This document shows positions 42,471 through 50,967 of a DNA stretch of 64,000 bases, in pieces. Numbering within the stretch: the stretch's first letter is position 1; each line of letters starts with the position of its first letter. The translations under genes were made by a program, and so were the position numbers. A model generated the notes under the pieces. It saw only the letters and a program-made list of their open reading frames with translations, was not told where the DNA came from and did no database searches. Source of the stretch: CBDCRK01 sp965220955 (GTDB lineage Bacteria; Desulfobacterota; Binatia; Bin18; CBDCRK01); contig CBDCRK010000030.1 of the NCBI GenBank assembly GCA_965220955.1, forward strand, positions 1-64,000, read 5' to 3'.

Positions 42471-42869
42471 ATGGCAGAACGTAAGGGGAAATACTGGGGA
42501 ACGGGAAGAAGAAAGACGGCAGTAGCTCGGGTGCGTCTTTTGCCTGGTGAGGGTAAGACTGTGGTGAACCGTAGACCACTTCACGAATACTTCGGCCGGG
42601 AAACCTCACAGATGATGGTGCACCAGCCCTTTGCCCTCACCCAGACCCAAGGACAATATGACACCATTGTGAATGTTCGAGGGGGCGGCATTGCAGCACA
42701 GGCATCCGCTGTCCGGCATGGTATCACCCGTGCGCTTCTGGCTGTCAACCCAAACATGCGGACCGTCCTGAAAAAAGCCGGGTTTATCACCCGCGACCCG
42801 CGCGAGGTAGAGCGTAAAAAATACGGGCTCCATAAGGCACGTAAGCGTCCCCAATATTCCAAACGTTAA
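42471..42869 (+). CDS. rpsI: 30S ribosomal protein S9
   Basis: A 132-residue protein; GTGRRKTAVARVRLLPGEGK at the start and the C-terminal RKKYGLHKARKRPQYSKR, whose last Arg/Lys reaches the P-site tRNA, are diagnostic. Its stop codon overlaps the stop of the convergent lptG gene (42866-42869). Confidence 0.96.
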   Translation: MAERKGKYWGTGRRKTAVARVRLLPGEGKTVVNRRPLHEYFGRETSQMMVHQPFALTQTQGQYDTIVNVRGGGIAAQASAVRHGITRALLAVNPNMRTVLKKAGFITRDPREVERKKYGLHKARKRPQYSKR

Positions 42870-44005
42870 TCTGTCCCCAGGAAGAAAAACATCCCTAGCA
42901 ACAGAGCAACAATGTTGCTGACCCAGGCTGCAACTACAGGGTGAAACGAGCCACTGTGGCCGAGAGAAACCGCGAGGGCCAATATCACCCAGTAACTAAA
43001 CCCCACAGCAAGGGCCAGGCTCAGGGCGGTGGCAAGGCTGAGCCGGTTGTGGGAAGAGACAGCAAGAGCGGTCCCAATTAAGGCCATGACTATAGCTGCA
43101 CAGGGTAGAGCCAACTTGAGCTGTAGATCCACCTGATATTCAGTCGTACTTAACCCCTTGCGTTGTAAGCTTCGGATGTAGGTCCGCAGCTGCCTATAGC
43201 TAAATTCCTCTGCCGCTCGTTCCACCATAGTAAAATCCTCGGGTGTCTCTGGCAGAGATACCCTATGGGCTGCGAGTGAATGGACAGTAACTTGACCATC
43301 AGGGGTAAAGCGTGTCTCCTTGGGTTCATCGAGATGCCACTTTTTCCCCTCCCAGCGAGCGGTCGGAACCTCAATAAGGGAGCGGACGTGAAAATTGTTG
43401 TCTAATGTGTAAATCGTAAGACCAAAAAGGGTCTGTTGGCGGGAGTCAAAATGATCAATGTGGTAGAACGCTTTATTTCCATGATACCAAAAGCCCCTAT
43501 CATGAAAGAGCCCTTTGAACGCTTTCTTTTTGATTTCAACAGTGTTGATATAGCGGGCTTGGTGAAAACAGAAGGGAACGATGGTCTCATTCCACACTAA
43601 GGTGCCCAGGCTCAAGAGGGCAGCCGTTGCTAATAAGGGGCACGTGATCTGCCAAAGGCTCACCCCGCAGGCGAAGAGCGCCATTAGTTCGTTACGCCGG
43701 GCGAGTAGGCCAAGACTCAACAAAGAGGCAGTCAGAACTGCTGCGGGGACCATTTGAGTGACGATGATAGGCAACTTGAAAAGAAAATAGCGGACAATAG
43801 TTAACGCAGGGGCAGCGTGTTTAAGGAAATTGTCAAGACGGTCGAAGAAATCCACAATCAGATAAAGACAGAGAAAGGCAAGCAAGCACAGACAAAAGAG
43901 GCGTAGAAACTCTCCCCGCAGGTAGCGAGAGAGGAGGGAGGGGGCTAGAGAAACAATGGCAGGCATGACCAGAAATGGAACAGAGGTTACGCCCCAGCGT
44001 GCCAT
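42866..44005 (-). CDS. lptG: LPS export ABC transporter permease LptG
   Basis: A 379-residue inner-membrane permease of the YjgP/YjgQ family: three N-terminal helices, a periplasmic beta-jellyroll (about residues 125-280) and three C-terminal helices. SRYLRGEFLRLFCLCLLAF and IVDFFDRLDNFLKHA match the LptG N-terminus; the true start may be Met14 (position 43966), which fits the family better. With LptF and LptB it extracts lipopolysaccharide from the inner membrane. It overlaps lptF by 19 bp and rpsI by 4 bp at the stop codons. Confidence 0.88.
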   Translation of the reverse strand: MARWGVTSVPFLVMPAIVSLAPSLLSRYLRGEFLRLFCLCLLAFLCLYLIVDFFDRLDNFLKHAAPALTIVRYFLFKLPIIVTQMVPAAVLTASLLSLGLLARRNELMALFACGVSLWQITCPLLATAALLSLGTLVWNETIVPFCFHQARYINTVEIKKKAFKGLFHDRGFWYHGNKAFYHIDHFDSRQQTLFGLTIYTLDNNFHVRSLIEVPTARWEGKKWHLDEPKETRFTPDGQVTVHSLAAHRVSLPETPEDFTMVERAAEEFSYRQLRTYIRSLQRKGLSTTEYQVDLQLKLALPCAAIVMALIGTALAVSSHNRLSLATALSLALAVGFSYWVILALAVSLGHSGSFHPVVAAWVSNIVALLLGMFFFLGTD

Positions 44006-45174
44006 CTTGCTGCCATTTTTCTCTGCAGTTTATCTATCCGTTGACCTAAGCCTACCTGGCCCAATGGTGGTGCCTCCCATGCTGTTTGTAGGAACAGGTA
44101 GCCCCCGATCCCGCTCAGCACCAGGTTTGGTAGCCACAGTGCTAGGGCGGTAGGCAGAGTTCCCTTCCTGCCTAGGTCCTCTCCTATGGTTAGGAAAATG
44201 TAGTATAGGAAAATGAAGGCTAAGCTTAAAGTAAATCCCCGTTCATGAATGGTACGCGCAGGTTGCATGCCCAGAGGAACTCCTATCAGGGCAAAGGCTA
44301 TGCAGGCAAAAGGGATGGAGAACCTGCGATGAAACTCGACTAGCTCGGCATTGGCACTAAGCCCTGCGACCTGCTTGCGGACAGTAGCCTGGTTAAGCTC
44401 TAAAAGGGTCATCTCTTGCGGATTTTTGTCTCTGGATTTGATTTCTGCCAGGGTGGTAGCGAGGCTCAGGGTCACATCGTAAATGGTGAAGTTGGTGCGA
44501 TGATAGCTTTTCTCCTGCGGCAAAACACTGTGAATGGCACCGTCAAGGAGGCGTAGCGTGAGGGAGTGTGTCTGTTCGTTAAAAATCAGCAGTCCATTGC
44601 CGGCAAATATGGTGTTGTGTTGTTGCGGGTCGCGGCGATCAGCAATCATAACTCCTTGCAGTAGGGTGCCGGGAGGGTGGATTTCCTCGACGTAAAGAAC
44701 CAAACCGCCGAAGTCGGTGTTAAAGACCTTTTCCTGCAGTCCTGCAGTGGCCCGTGTTTTGGTCATTTGGTAAAGAGCTGCCCTGAGGGCGGTGTTTCCC
44801 CAAGGGCGAGCATAGAGGGTGAGGAAAAGGGTGAGCAAACAAGTGAATAGGACAAAAACGGCGACCGGTACGGTTGTCTGGTAAAGGCTGATGCCAGAGG
44901 TTTTGATGGCAATGGTTTCCCGGTCTGCCGAGAGACGGCTAAAAGCGAGCAGGAGAGCAAGAAGTAGGGCCATAGGCACGGTAACCTCAAGAAACGCGGG
45001 AAGGATGTAAGCGAAGATTTTCAACATATCTAAGAAGGGAATACCGCGGTTGACTACCAATTCCACCAGTTTAAGGATACGAATGATAAGCAAGATAGAG
45101 GTGAAAACCGCCAAGCCGAGGAAAAACGGGATGAGCATTTCCTGAAAAACGTACCGGTTAAGGGTTCTTCCCAT
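43987..45174 (-). CDS. lptF: LPS export ABC transporter permease LptF
   Basis: A 395-residue partner of LptG with the same six-helix plus jellyroll layout. N-terminus LNRYVFQEMLIPFFLGLAVFT and the coupling-helix region LLLAFSRLSADRETIAIKTSG, followed by SIPFACIAFALIGVPLGM, are diagnostic. Its ATG (45172-45174, complement) shares bases with the ATG of rlmB (45173-45175) on the other strand in a CATG, so the promoter must lie inside rlmB. Presence of LptFG shows an LPS-bearing outer membrane. Confidence 0.92.
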   Translation of the reverse strand: MGRTLNRYVFQEMLIPFFLGLAVFTSILLIIRILKLVELVVNRGIPFLDMLKIFAYILPAFLEVTVPMALLLALLLAFSRLSADRETIAIKTSGISLYQTTVPVAVFVLFTCLLTLFLTLYARPWGNTALRAALYQMTKTRATAGLQEKVFNTDFGGLVLYVEEIHPPGTLLQGVMIADRRDPQQHNTIFAGNGLLIFNEQTHSLTLRLLDGAIHSVLPQEKSYHRTNFTIYDVTLSLATTLAEIKSRDKNPQEMTLLELNQATVRKQVAGLSANAELVEFHRRFSIPFACIAFALIGVPLGMQPARTIHERGFTLSLAFIFLYYIFLTIGEDLGRKGTLPTALALWLPNLVLSGIGGYLFLQTAWEAPPLGQVGLGQRIDKLQRKMAARWHAGA

Positions 45175-45940
45175 GCGTCAAGATCCTAGAAAAAAAGAGA
45201 AGCTATGTAAATCACTATACATCTACGGTTTCCATCCGGTGCGAGAACAGCTGCGGGCTACCCCGCAAGAAGTGAGCTGTCTCTACTGCCTTCCTCATCT
45301 ACGGGATACCGTTCTTGTAAAAGAGGTTCAACAGGCTGGCATTCCACTACGTTACGAGAGCACAGCTGTTCTTGATCAGTTGGCAGGGGGAGGACGCCAC
45401 CAAGGAGTGGTTGCCCGTCTTGCCTCTTTTCGCTTTACTCCGTTTGCAGAAATATCCTCTAGGGGAGCCGACCTTTTGTTAATCCTTGATGGGGTTATTG
45501 ACCCCCGCAACCTGGGAGCTCTTTTACGAACGGCTGAGGCGGTTGGTGTGGGTGGAGTCATTCTCCCCCGTGACCGTGCTGCCCCGATTACTCCAGTGGT
45601 AGTTAGAGCCTCGGCTGGGGCAACGGCTTACTTGCGAGTCTGCCAAGTACCAAACCTGGTTCGATGTCTTGACGCCCTGCGCCTTTGCGGATATTGGATA
45701 ATAGGTTTATGGCCCCAGGCCTCTCGGAGCTTATACACTCTTGAGATTACTGGTAAAATTGCTCTAGTAGTAGGAGGAGAGGAAAGGGGATTGCGGCCAC
45801 TGGTAGGTCGCCATTGTGATTTTCTTGTGGCCATTCCTATGCGGGGTCAAGTCGAATCTCTTAATGCCTCTGTGGCTGGTGCGGTGGCCCTTTATGAGTT
45901 TTTCCGCCGTGCCTTACGCAGTGGAGACAACAGGCATTGA
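45173..45940 (+). CDS. rlmB: 23S rRNA (guanosine-2'-O-)-methyltransferase RlmB / TrmH family
   Basis: A 255-residue SPOUT methyltransferase. The N-terminal substrate-binding part starts YGFHPVREQL; the trefoil-knot motifs are ILDGVIDPRNLGALLRTAEA, VVGGEERGLRPLV and IPMRGQVESLNASVAGAVAL. It methylates ribose of G2251 (E. coli numbering) in 23S rRNA. The first 15 residues are not conserved, but no better in-frame start is available before YGFHPV. The start codon overlaps the divergent lptF start. Confidence 0.9.
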   Translation: MRQDPRKKEKLCKSLYIYGFHPVREQLRATPQEVSCLYCLPHLRDTVLVKEVQQAGIPLRYESTAVLDQLAGGGRHQGVVARLASFRFTPFAEISSRGADLLLILDGVIDPRNLGALLRTAEAVGVGGVILPRDRAAPITPVVVRASAGATAYLRVCQVPNLVRCLDALRLCGYWIIGLWPQASRSLYTLEITGKIALVVGGEERGLRPLVGRHCDFLVAIPMRGQVESLNASVAGAVALYEFFRRALRSGDNRH

Positions 45941-46054
45941 CTTCTTTTCACTAAAGATATAGGAAAGTAAGCCTACTAGCTAGAATATACTGCCCATTTC
46001 GTGCCGCGCTGTAAATGCTGTTGGCGGAGGAAAGGGAGGAGGATATTGTCTGCC

Positions 46055-46126
46055 GCTGGCGTAGCTCAATGGCAGAGCGGCTGATTTGTAATCAGCAGGT
46101 TGTAGGTTCAACCCCTATCGCCAGCT
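46055..46126 (+). tRNA. tRNA-Thr(TGT)
   Basis: Acceptor GCTGGCG/CGCCAGC, anticodon loop TTTGTAA giving TGT. 72 nt, CCA not encoded. First of the conserved Thr-Tyr-Gly-Thr-tuf array. Confidence 0.95.
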
Positions 46127-46153
46127 CTTCTGAATGTGAGATAAGGAATGACT

Positions 46154-46236
<83 letters not shown>

Positions 46237-46277
46237 TTCCAGAATTTTTATTATCTACCTACATGGGGGATACAAGG

Positions 46278-46351
46278 GCGGGAATAGCTCAGTTGGCTAG
46301 AGCGCGAGCCTTCCAAGCTCGGGGTCGCGGGTTCGAATCCCGTTTCCCGCT
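46278..46351 (+). tRNA. tRNA-Gly(TCC)
   Basis: Acceptor GCGGGAA/TTCCCGC, anticodon loop CTTCCAA giving TCC, discriminator T. CCA not encoded. Confidence 0.95.
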
Positions 46352-46374
46352 TTATATGATGTTGTTGCTTAGAT

Positions 46375-46447
46375 GCCCAGGTAGCTCAGTCGGTAGAGCA
46401 CGTCCTTGGTAAGGACGAGGTCGGCGGTTCGATCCCGCTCCTGGGCT
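46375..46447 (+). tRNA. tRNA-Thr(GGT)
   Basis: Acceptor GCCCAGG/CCTGGGC, anticodon loop TTGGTAA giving GGT, discriminator T. CCA not encoded. 86 bp before tuf. Confidence 0.95.
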
Positions 46448-46533
46448 TGTCAAGGCACAGTAGGAGTGAAGAGGGGAAGAAGTAGACGTTTATTCAGATA
46501 TTCAGAGTATAGGTTGATGACTGGAGGTTAGAG

Positions 46534-47724
46534 ATGGCGAAGGCGAAGTTTGAGCGGACAAAGCCGCATGTAAACATAGGGACAATAGGGCACGTAGACC
46601 ATGGCAAGACGACGCTGACAGCGGCCATTACCAAGGTATTGGCGGCGCAAAAGCGGGCGCAGTTCGTGGCGTATGATCAGATAGATAAGGCGCCGGAGGA
46701 GCGGGAGCGGGGACTAACGATCAATATTGCGCATGTGGAGTATGAGACAGCGAATCGCCACTACGCCCACGTAGATTGTCCGGGGCATGCGGACTATGTC
46801 AAGAACATGATCACGGGGGCGGCGCAGATGGATGGGGCGATCTTGGTGGTGGCGGCCAACGACGGGCCCATGCCACAGACTAGAGAGCATATATTATTAG
46901 CACGGCAGGTCAATGTACCGTCGATGGTAGTATTTTTGAACAAGGTAGATATGATGGAGGATGCGGAGTTACTGGATTTGGTAGAGTTAGAGGTGAGGGA
47001 GTTACTCTCGAAGTATGAGTTTCCTGGGGAAGAAATCCCGATTATACGGGGCAGTGCGTTGAAGGCGTTGGCAGGAGAAGGAGGAGAGGAAGGGGAAGAA
47101 GCGATTACGAAGCTTTTGGCGGCGGTAGATGACTACATACCGCAGCCGCAGCGGGAGGTAGACAAGCCCTTTTTGATGCCAGTGGAGGATGTGTTCACGA
47201 TCTCGGGTCGGGGGACAGTGGTGACGGGGAGAGTAGATCGGGGGCAAGTAAAGGTAGGGGATGAGGTAGAAGTGGTGGGGGTGAGGTCCACGCACAAGAC
47301 GGTGGTGACGGGAGTGGAGATGTTTCGCAAGGTGCTGGATTCAGGGATAGCAGGAGACAATGTGGGGTGTTTGCTTAGGGGAGTGAAGCGAGATGAGGTA
47401 GAGCGAGGGCAGGTGTTAGCGCGGCCGGGTAGCATAACGCCGCATACGCGGTATGAGGCGGAGGTCTATGTATTGACCAAGGAGGAGGGGGGGAGACACA
47501 CGCCGTTTTTCCAGGGATACCGACCTCAGTGTTATTTTCGCACCACAGATGTGACAGGGGCAGTGTCGTTGGCGGAGGGGACAGAGATGGTGATGCCAGG
47601 GGACAATGTGAGGATGGAGGTAGGGTTACTGACGCCGATAGCGATGGAGGAGGGGGGACGCTTTGCCATACGGGAAGGTGGACGTACAGTGGGAGCTGGG
47701 ATTGTGACCAAAATCTTGGCATGA
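46534..47724 (+). CDS. tufB: Elongation factor Tu (copy 1)
   Basis: A 396-residue EF-Tu. G1 GHVDHGKT, G3 DCPGHADYVKNM, G4 NKVD and the effector region ERERGLTINIAHVEYET are intact; domains 2 and 3 end GGRTVGAGIVTKILA. It delivers aminoacyl-tRNA to the ribosome. It follows four tRNA genes exactly as tufB does in E. coli. Its sequence appears identical to the copy at 62287 over 1205 bp (46527-47731). Codon use is odd: many ATA (Ile), GTA, TTA and CGG codons, unlike the adjacent ribosomal genes. Confidence 0.97.
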   Translation: MAKAKFERTKPHVNIGTIGHVDHGKTTLTAAITKVLAAQKRAQFVAYDQIDKAPEERERGLTINIAHVEYETANRHYAHVDCPGHADYVKNMITGAAQMDGAILVVAANDGPMPQTREHILLARQVNVPSMVVFLNKVDMMEDAELLDLVELEVRELLSKYEFPGEEIPIIRGSALKALAGEGGEEGEEAITKLLAAVDDYIPQPQREVDKPFLMPVEDVFTISGRGTVVTGRVDRGQVKVGDEVEVVGVRSTHKTVVTGVEMFRKVLDSGIAGDNVGCLLRGVKRDEVERGQVLARPGSITPHTRYEAEVYVLTKEEGGRHTPFFQGYRPQCYFRTTDVTGAVSLAEGTEMVMPGDNVRMEVGLLTPIAMEEGGRFAIREGGRTVGAGIVTKILA

Positions 47725-47758
47725 CTTTAATGACTGCTATACTTTAAGGAGAGAGGAT

Positions 47759-47911
47759 ATGCGGGACCTGATAGCTTTGGCTTGTGATCAGTGCAAGCAT
47801 AAGAACTATACGGCAACAAAGAACAAGAAGCGTACCCCGGATAAACTTACTTTAAAGAAATTCTGCCCTGCTTGCCGGGTTCATACCCCTCATCGCGAGG
47901 TGAAGATTTAG
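47759..47911 (+). CDS. rpmG: 50S ribosomal protein L33
   Basis: A 50-residue protein (MRDLIALACDQCKHKNYTA... ending PHREVKI) with two CxxC pairs (C9/C12 and C36/C39), i.e. the zinc-binding form of L33. AAGGAGAGAGG precedes the ATG. Lies between tuf and tRNA-Trp, its common bacterial location before secE-nusG. Confidence 0.92.
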   Translation: MRDLIALACDQCKHKNYTATKNKKRTPDKLTLKKFCPACRVHTPHREVKI

Positions 47912-47914
47912 CAA

Positions 47915-47989
47915 GGGTCAGTAGCTCGAATTGGTTAGAGCACCGGACTCCAAATCCGGGGGGTGCAGGTTCGAGTCCTGCCTGACCCG
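47915..47989 (+). tRNA. tRNA-Trp(CCA)
   Basis: Acceptor GGGTCAG/CTGACCC, anticodon loop CTCCAAA giving CCA, T-stem GCAGG/CCTGC, discriminator G. 3 bp after rpmG. Confidence 0.95.
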
Positions 47990-48034
47990 TTTCTGCCTGG
48001 AAGAAGGGAGTGTCAAAATGCAGAAAGAGGAATT

Positions 48035-48253
48035 GTGGCGAGTCGTTGGCAGGGGTTTAGAGAATCCCTTTCTCAGGCTGTGACGTTTGTACGAGAGGCG
48101 TGGGGGGAGTTGCGTCGAGTTCACTGGCCTTCGCGGAGAGAAACCCGTACTGCAACGTTCGTTGTCATTGTGGTGGTGGGTATGGTAGCCATATTTCTGT
48201 TTTTCATCGATGCTACCCTTTCACGCTTACTTCGAACCTTCCTGAGCAGCTGA
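48035..48253 (+). CDS. secE: Preprotein translocase subunit SecE
   Basis: A 72-residue single-span inner-membrane protein clamping SecY. The cytoplasmic helix REAWGELRRVHWPSRRETRTAT is the SecE signature, followed by one transmembrane segment (about residues 42-62) and a short tail. The start is GTG at 48035 behind AAAGAGG; an upstream open frame runs into tRNA-Trp and is rejected. 17 bp before nusG. Confidence 0.92.
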   Translation: MASRWQGFRESLSQAVTFVREAWGELRRVHWPSRRETRTATFVVIVVVGMVAIFLFFIDATLSRLLRTFLSS

Positions 48254-48270
48254 TTGATATAGAGTCGTCT

Positions 48271-48810
48271 ATGGCAAAGCGGTGGTATGTGGTTCATACC
48301 TACTCGGGTTATGAACATAAGGTGAAGGCTGCTCTAGAGGAGCGAGTTCAAACGCTGGGTAGACAGGACCTTTTTGGCGACATTCTGATTCCCTCAGAGA
48401 GGGTATTGGAGTTGGTTAAAGGCCACAAAAGGACTTCCTCCCGCAAGTTTTTCCCTGGATACATTCTGGTAGAGATGGAGCTTAATGAGGAGACCTGGCA
48501 CGTGGTAAAGTCTACCCCTAGGGTAACGGGATTTGTCGGTGGGTCTAATGATCCTAGCACGATCCCTCCGATCTCTGAACGGGAAATTCAGGAAATTAAC
48601 CAGCAGGTGCAAGAGGGGACGCTCCACCCTAAGCCCAAGGTGCTCTTTGAGGTTGGGGAGACGGTGAAAGTGACTGATGGCCCATTCCAAGACTTCAGTG
48701 GAGTGGTTGAGGAGGTAAAGCCGGACAAAGGCAAGTTGCGAGTATTCATCAGTATTTTTGGCCGAGCCACTCCAGTGGAATTGGATTTTGTCCAGGTGGA
48801 GAAGGCATAG
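48271..48810 (+). CDS. nusG: Transcription termination/antitermination factor NusG
   Basis: A 179-residue protein with an N-terminal NGN domain (KRWYVVHTYSGYEHKVKAAL, KFFPGYILVEMEL) and a C-terminal KOW domain (VKVTDGPFQDFSGVVEEVKPDKGKL). It binds the beta' clamp helices and couples RNA polymerase to ribosome or Rho. Start at ATG 48271 by family fit. Confidence 0.95.
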   Translation: MAKRWYVVHTYSGYEHKVKAALEERVQTLGRQDLFGDILIPSERVLELVKGHKRTSSRKFFPGYILVEMELNEETWHVVKSTPRVTGFVGGSNDPSTIPPISEREIQEINQQVQEGTLHPKPKVLFEVGETVKVTDGPFQDFSGVVEEVKPDKGKLRVFISIFGRATPVELDFVQVEKA

Positions 48811-48828
48811 AGAAAGGACCGGATCGCT

Positions 48829-49254
48829 ATGGCGAAAAAGGTGATTGCCGAAATCAAGCTGCAGATTCCAGGAGGGCAAGCGAGTCCGAGTCCACCGGTA
48901 GGGCCGGCGCTAGGCCAGCGGGGAGTCAATATCGTTGAATTCTGTAAAGCCTTTAATGCTCGCACTCAGGGGCAGCCAGGCCTTATTATTCCGGTGGTGG
49001 TAACAGTCTATGCCGACCGGTCATTTTCTTTTGTGACTAAAACCCCGCCGGCAGCCGTTTTGCTCAAACGAGCGGCGGGGGTGGAGAAGGGCTCAGGTGA
49101 GCCGGCCAAGAAAAAGGTTGGTACTGTGACCAAAGCTCAGGTGTTGGAGATTGCTACGTTAAAGCTTCCCGACTTAAACGTTAAGGATCTTGACGCAGCA
49201 GTTCGCACCGTTGAGGGAACTGCCTGGAGCGTAGGCATCGAAGTAGTGGGGTAA
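48829..49254 (+). CDS. rplK: 50S ribosomal protein L11
   Basis: A 141-residue protein of the GTPase stalk base. N-terminal KLQIPGGQASPSPPVGPALGQRGVNI with the thiopeptide-binding prolines, and C-terminal AAVRTVEGTAWSVGIEVVG, are diagnostic. 1 bp before rplA. Confidence 0.96.
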   Translation: MAKKVIAEIKLQIPGGQASPSPPVGPALGQRGVNIVEFCKAFNARTQGQPGLIIPVVVTVYADRSFSFVTKTPPAAVLLKRAAGVEKGSGEPAKKKVGTVTKAQVLEIATLKLPDLNVKDLDAAVRTVEGTAWSVGIEVVG

Positions 49255-49255
49255 T

Positions 49256-49963
49256 ATGGCACATAAGAGCAAAGGATATCGTCAGGCGCGACAGAAAGTG
49301 AATCGAGAACACCGTTATCCCTTGGCTGAAGCCTTGGATCTAACGACGACCACAACTAGGGCCAAGTTTGACGAAACAGTGGAGATGGCAGTGCGACTTG
49401 GGGTTGATCCACGTAAGGCGGACCAGAATGTTCGCGGGGCGGTGGTATTGCCGCACGGTACAGGAAAAGCGGTACGGGTGGTGGTTTTTGCGAAGGGGGA
49501 AAAAGTCCGCGAGGCCCAAGCTGCAGGAGCAGACTATGTGGGAGGAGAGGAACTGGTTAAAAAGATCAGCGAAGAGCGGTGGCTCGAATTTGATAGCGCA
49601 GTAGCTACCCCAGACATGATGAGCATGGTTGGTCGACTAGGGAAGATCCTTGGGCCGCGTGGCCTTATGCCCAACCCCAAGGTGGGAACCGTGACGCTTG
49701 AAGTAGGAAAAGCGGTGCAAGAACTTAAAGCGGGCAAAATAGAGTACCGAGTAGACAAAGCTGGGAACGTACATGCCCCCATTGGTAAAGCTTCCTTTGG
49801 TCCGCAAAAGCTTCTTGACAACGCCAATACATTGCTTGTCAGCCTCATGCGAGCTAAACCTCCAGCGGCCAAGGGAGCCTATCTTCTCGGTGTGACTATG
49901 ACAACTACAATGGGACCAGGGGTAAAAATAGACCCAGCCTCAGTGCAGCGCTTGGGGGGATAG
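49256..49963 (+). CDS. rplA: 50S ribosomal protein L1
   Basis: A 235-residue L1-stalk protein. DETVEMAVRLGVDPRKADQNVRG, MMSMVGRLGKILGPRGLMPNPK and GKIEYRVDKAGNVHAPIGK are signature segments. Binds 23S rRNA near the E site and can repress its own operon. Confidence 0.96.
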   Translation: MAHKSKGYRQARQKVNREHRYPLAEALDLTTTTTRAKFDETVEMAVRLGVDPRKADQNVRGAVVLPHGTGKAVRVVVFAKGEKVREAQAAGADYVGGEELVKKISEERWLEFDSAVATPDMMSMVGRLGKILGPRGLMPNPKVGTVTLEVGKAVQELKAGKIEYRVDKAGNVHAPIGKASFGPQKLLDNANTLLVSLMRAKPPAAKGAYLLGVTMTTTMGPGVKIDPASVQRLGG

Positions 49964-49974
49964 GGGAGGAGCTG

Positions 49975-50496
49975 GTGAACCGCCAAGAAAAAGTGGCGAA
50001 CGTGGCTGACTTACACGACTGCCTGACTACGGCTGGCGCCGCACTGCTGACCGAGTATCAGGGATTTACTGTGGCAGACCTGAATCGCTTGCGTCGCGAG
50101 CTGCGCGAGGTAAACGGTGAGTACCGGGTAGCCAAAAACCGGTTGCTCCGCCTTGCTATTGTAGATACCCAATTCGTTCCGCTTGTTGAGCTACTTCAGG
50201 GGCAGAATGGTTTGGTGCTGGGTTATGGTGATCCAGTGGCCTTAGTCAAAGTGGTTACTCGTTACGCCCGTGAAAAGGAAAAGCTTGTAATTAAAGGCGG
50301 GGTGGCCGAGGGCAGCTTTATCCCACCGGAGGAGCTGGAGGAGGTTGCTCGTATACCGAGTAGAGAGGCCCTTATCGCCCAACTGCTTGGGTTGATTCAA
50401 GCACCGGCCACACAGCTGCTCCGCACCATCCAGGAACCGGGAGCAGGGCTTGTCCGGCTGCTTGCGGCTATACGCAAAAATGAAGAGGTACTATGA
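49975..50496 (+). CDS. rplJ: 50S ribosomal protein L10
   Basis: A 173-residue stalk anchor that binds L7/L12 dimers via its C-terminal helix. ALLTEYQGFTVADLNRLRRELRE and the NRLLRLAI region are family motifs. GTG start with GGGGAGGAG upstream. The gap to rplA is only 11 bp, so the L10 leader RNA found in many bacteria is absent. Confidence 0.94.
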   Translation: MNRQEKVANVADLHDCLTTAGAALLTEYQGFTVADLNRLRRELREVNGEYRVAKNRLLRLAIVDTQFVPLVELLQGQNGLVLGYGDPVALVKVVTRYAREKEKLVIKGGVAEGSFIPPEELEEVARIPSREALIAQLLGLIQAPATQLLRTIQEPGAGLVRLLAAIRKNEEVL

Positions 50497-50529
50497 GGAC
50501 GCAAGTTCTCATGGTGAGGAGGGAGAAAT

Positions 50530-50913
50530 ATGTCTGAAGTAACGCGAGATCAGGTGAAAGACTATATCAAGCAGATGAGCCTTATAGATGCTGCAGCATT
50601 GGTGAAGGACCTCGAGCAGGAGCTGGGGGTGAGTGCCGCGGCTCCCATGGTAGTCTCAGGAGGGTCAGCGGCGGAGGCTGCTCCGGCGGCTGTAGTGGAA
50701 AAGGAAGAATTCGATGTTGTCCTCAGCGGTTCCGGAGAGAAGAAGATTCAGGTGATCAAGGTAGTGCGCGAGCTGACGGGTCTGGGGCTCAAAGAATCCA
50801 AGGATCTTGTTGATAGCGTTCCTCAACCAGTCAAGGAAGGAGTGAGCAAGGGTGAAGCAGAAGAGGTCAAGAAAAAATTCGAGGAAGTAGGAGCGACGGT
50901 GGAGTTAAGATAA
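50530..50913 (+). CDS. rplL: 50S ribosomal protein L7/L12
   Basis: A 127-residue stalk protein: N-terminal dimerisation helix, an Ala-rich hinge (AAEAAPAAVVEKEE) and the C-terminal factor-binding domain (KIQVIKVVRELTGLGLKESKDLVDSVPQPVKEGVS). Recruits EF-Tu and EF-G. Confidence 0.96.
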   Translation: MSEVTRDQVKDYIKQMSLIDAAALVKDLEQELGVSAAAPMVVSGGSAAEAAPAAVVEKEEFDVVLSGSGEKKIQVIKVVRELTGLGLKESKDLVDSVPQPVKEGVSKGEAEEVKKKFEEVGATVELR

Positions 50914-50967
50914 ACGGATAGAGATCTTTGGGTCATGAACACGGGAAAAAAGCAGTAGGGAGTAGAT

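Noticed and set aside
47002..47722. Long minus-strand open frames across tuf, repeated across the second tuf copy (62755-63475)
   Set aside because: They mirror the coding bias of tuf, have no recognisable domains, and recur only because the two tuf tracts are identical.
47963..48034. Upstream extension of the SecE frame
   Set aside because: It overlaps tRNA-Trp and lacks a ribosome-binding site; GTG at 48035 has one.
49964..49974. L10 (rplJ) leader RNA
   Set aside because: Only 11 bp separate rplA and rplJ, too short for the structured leader.
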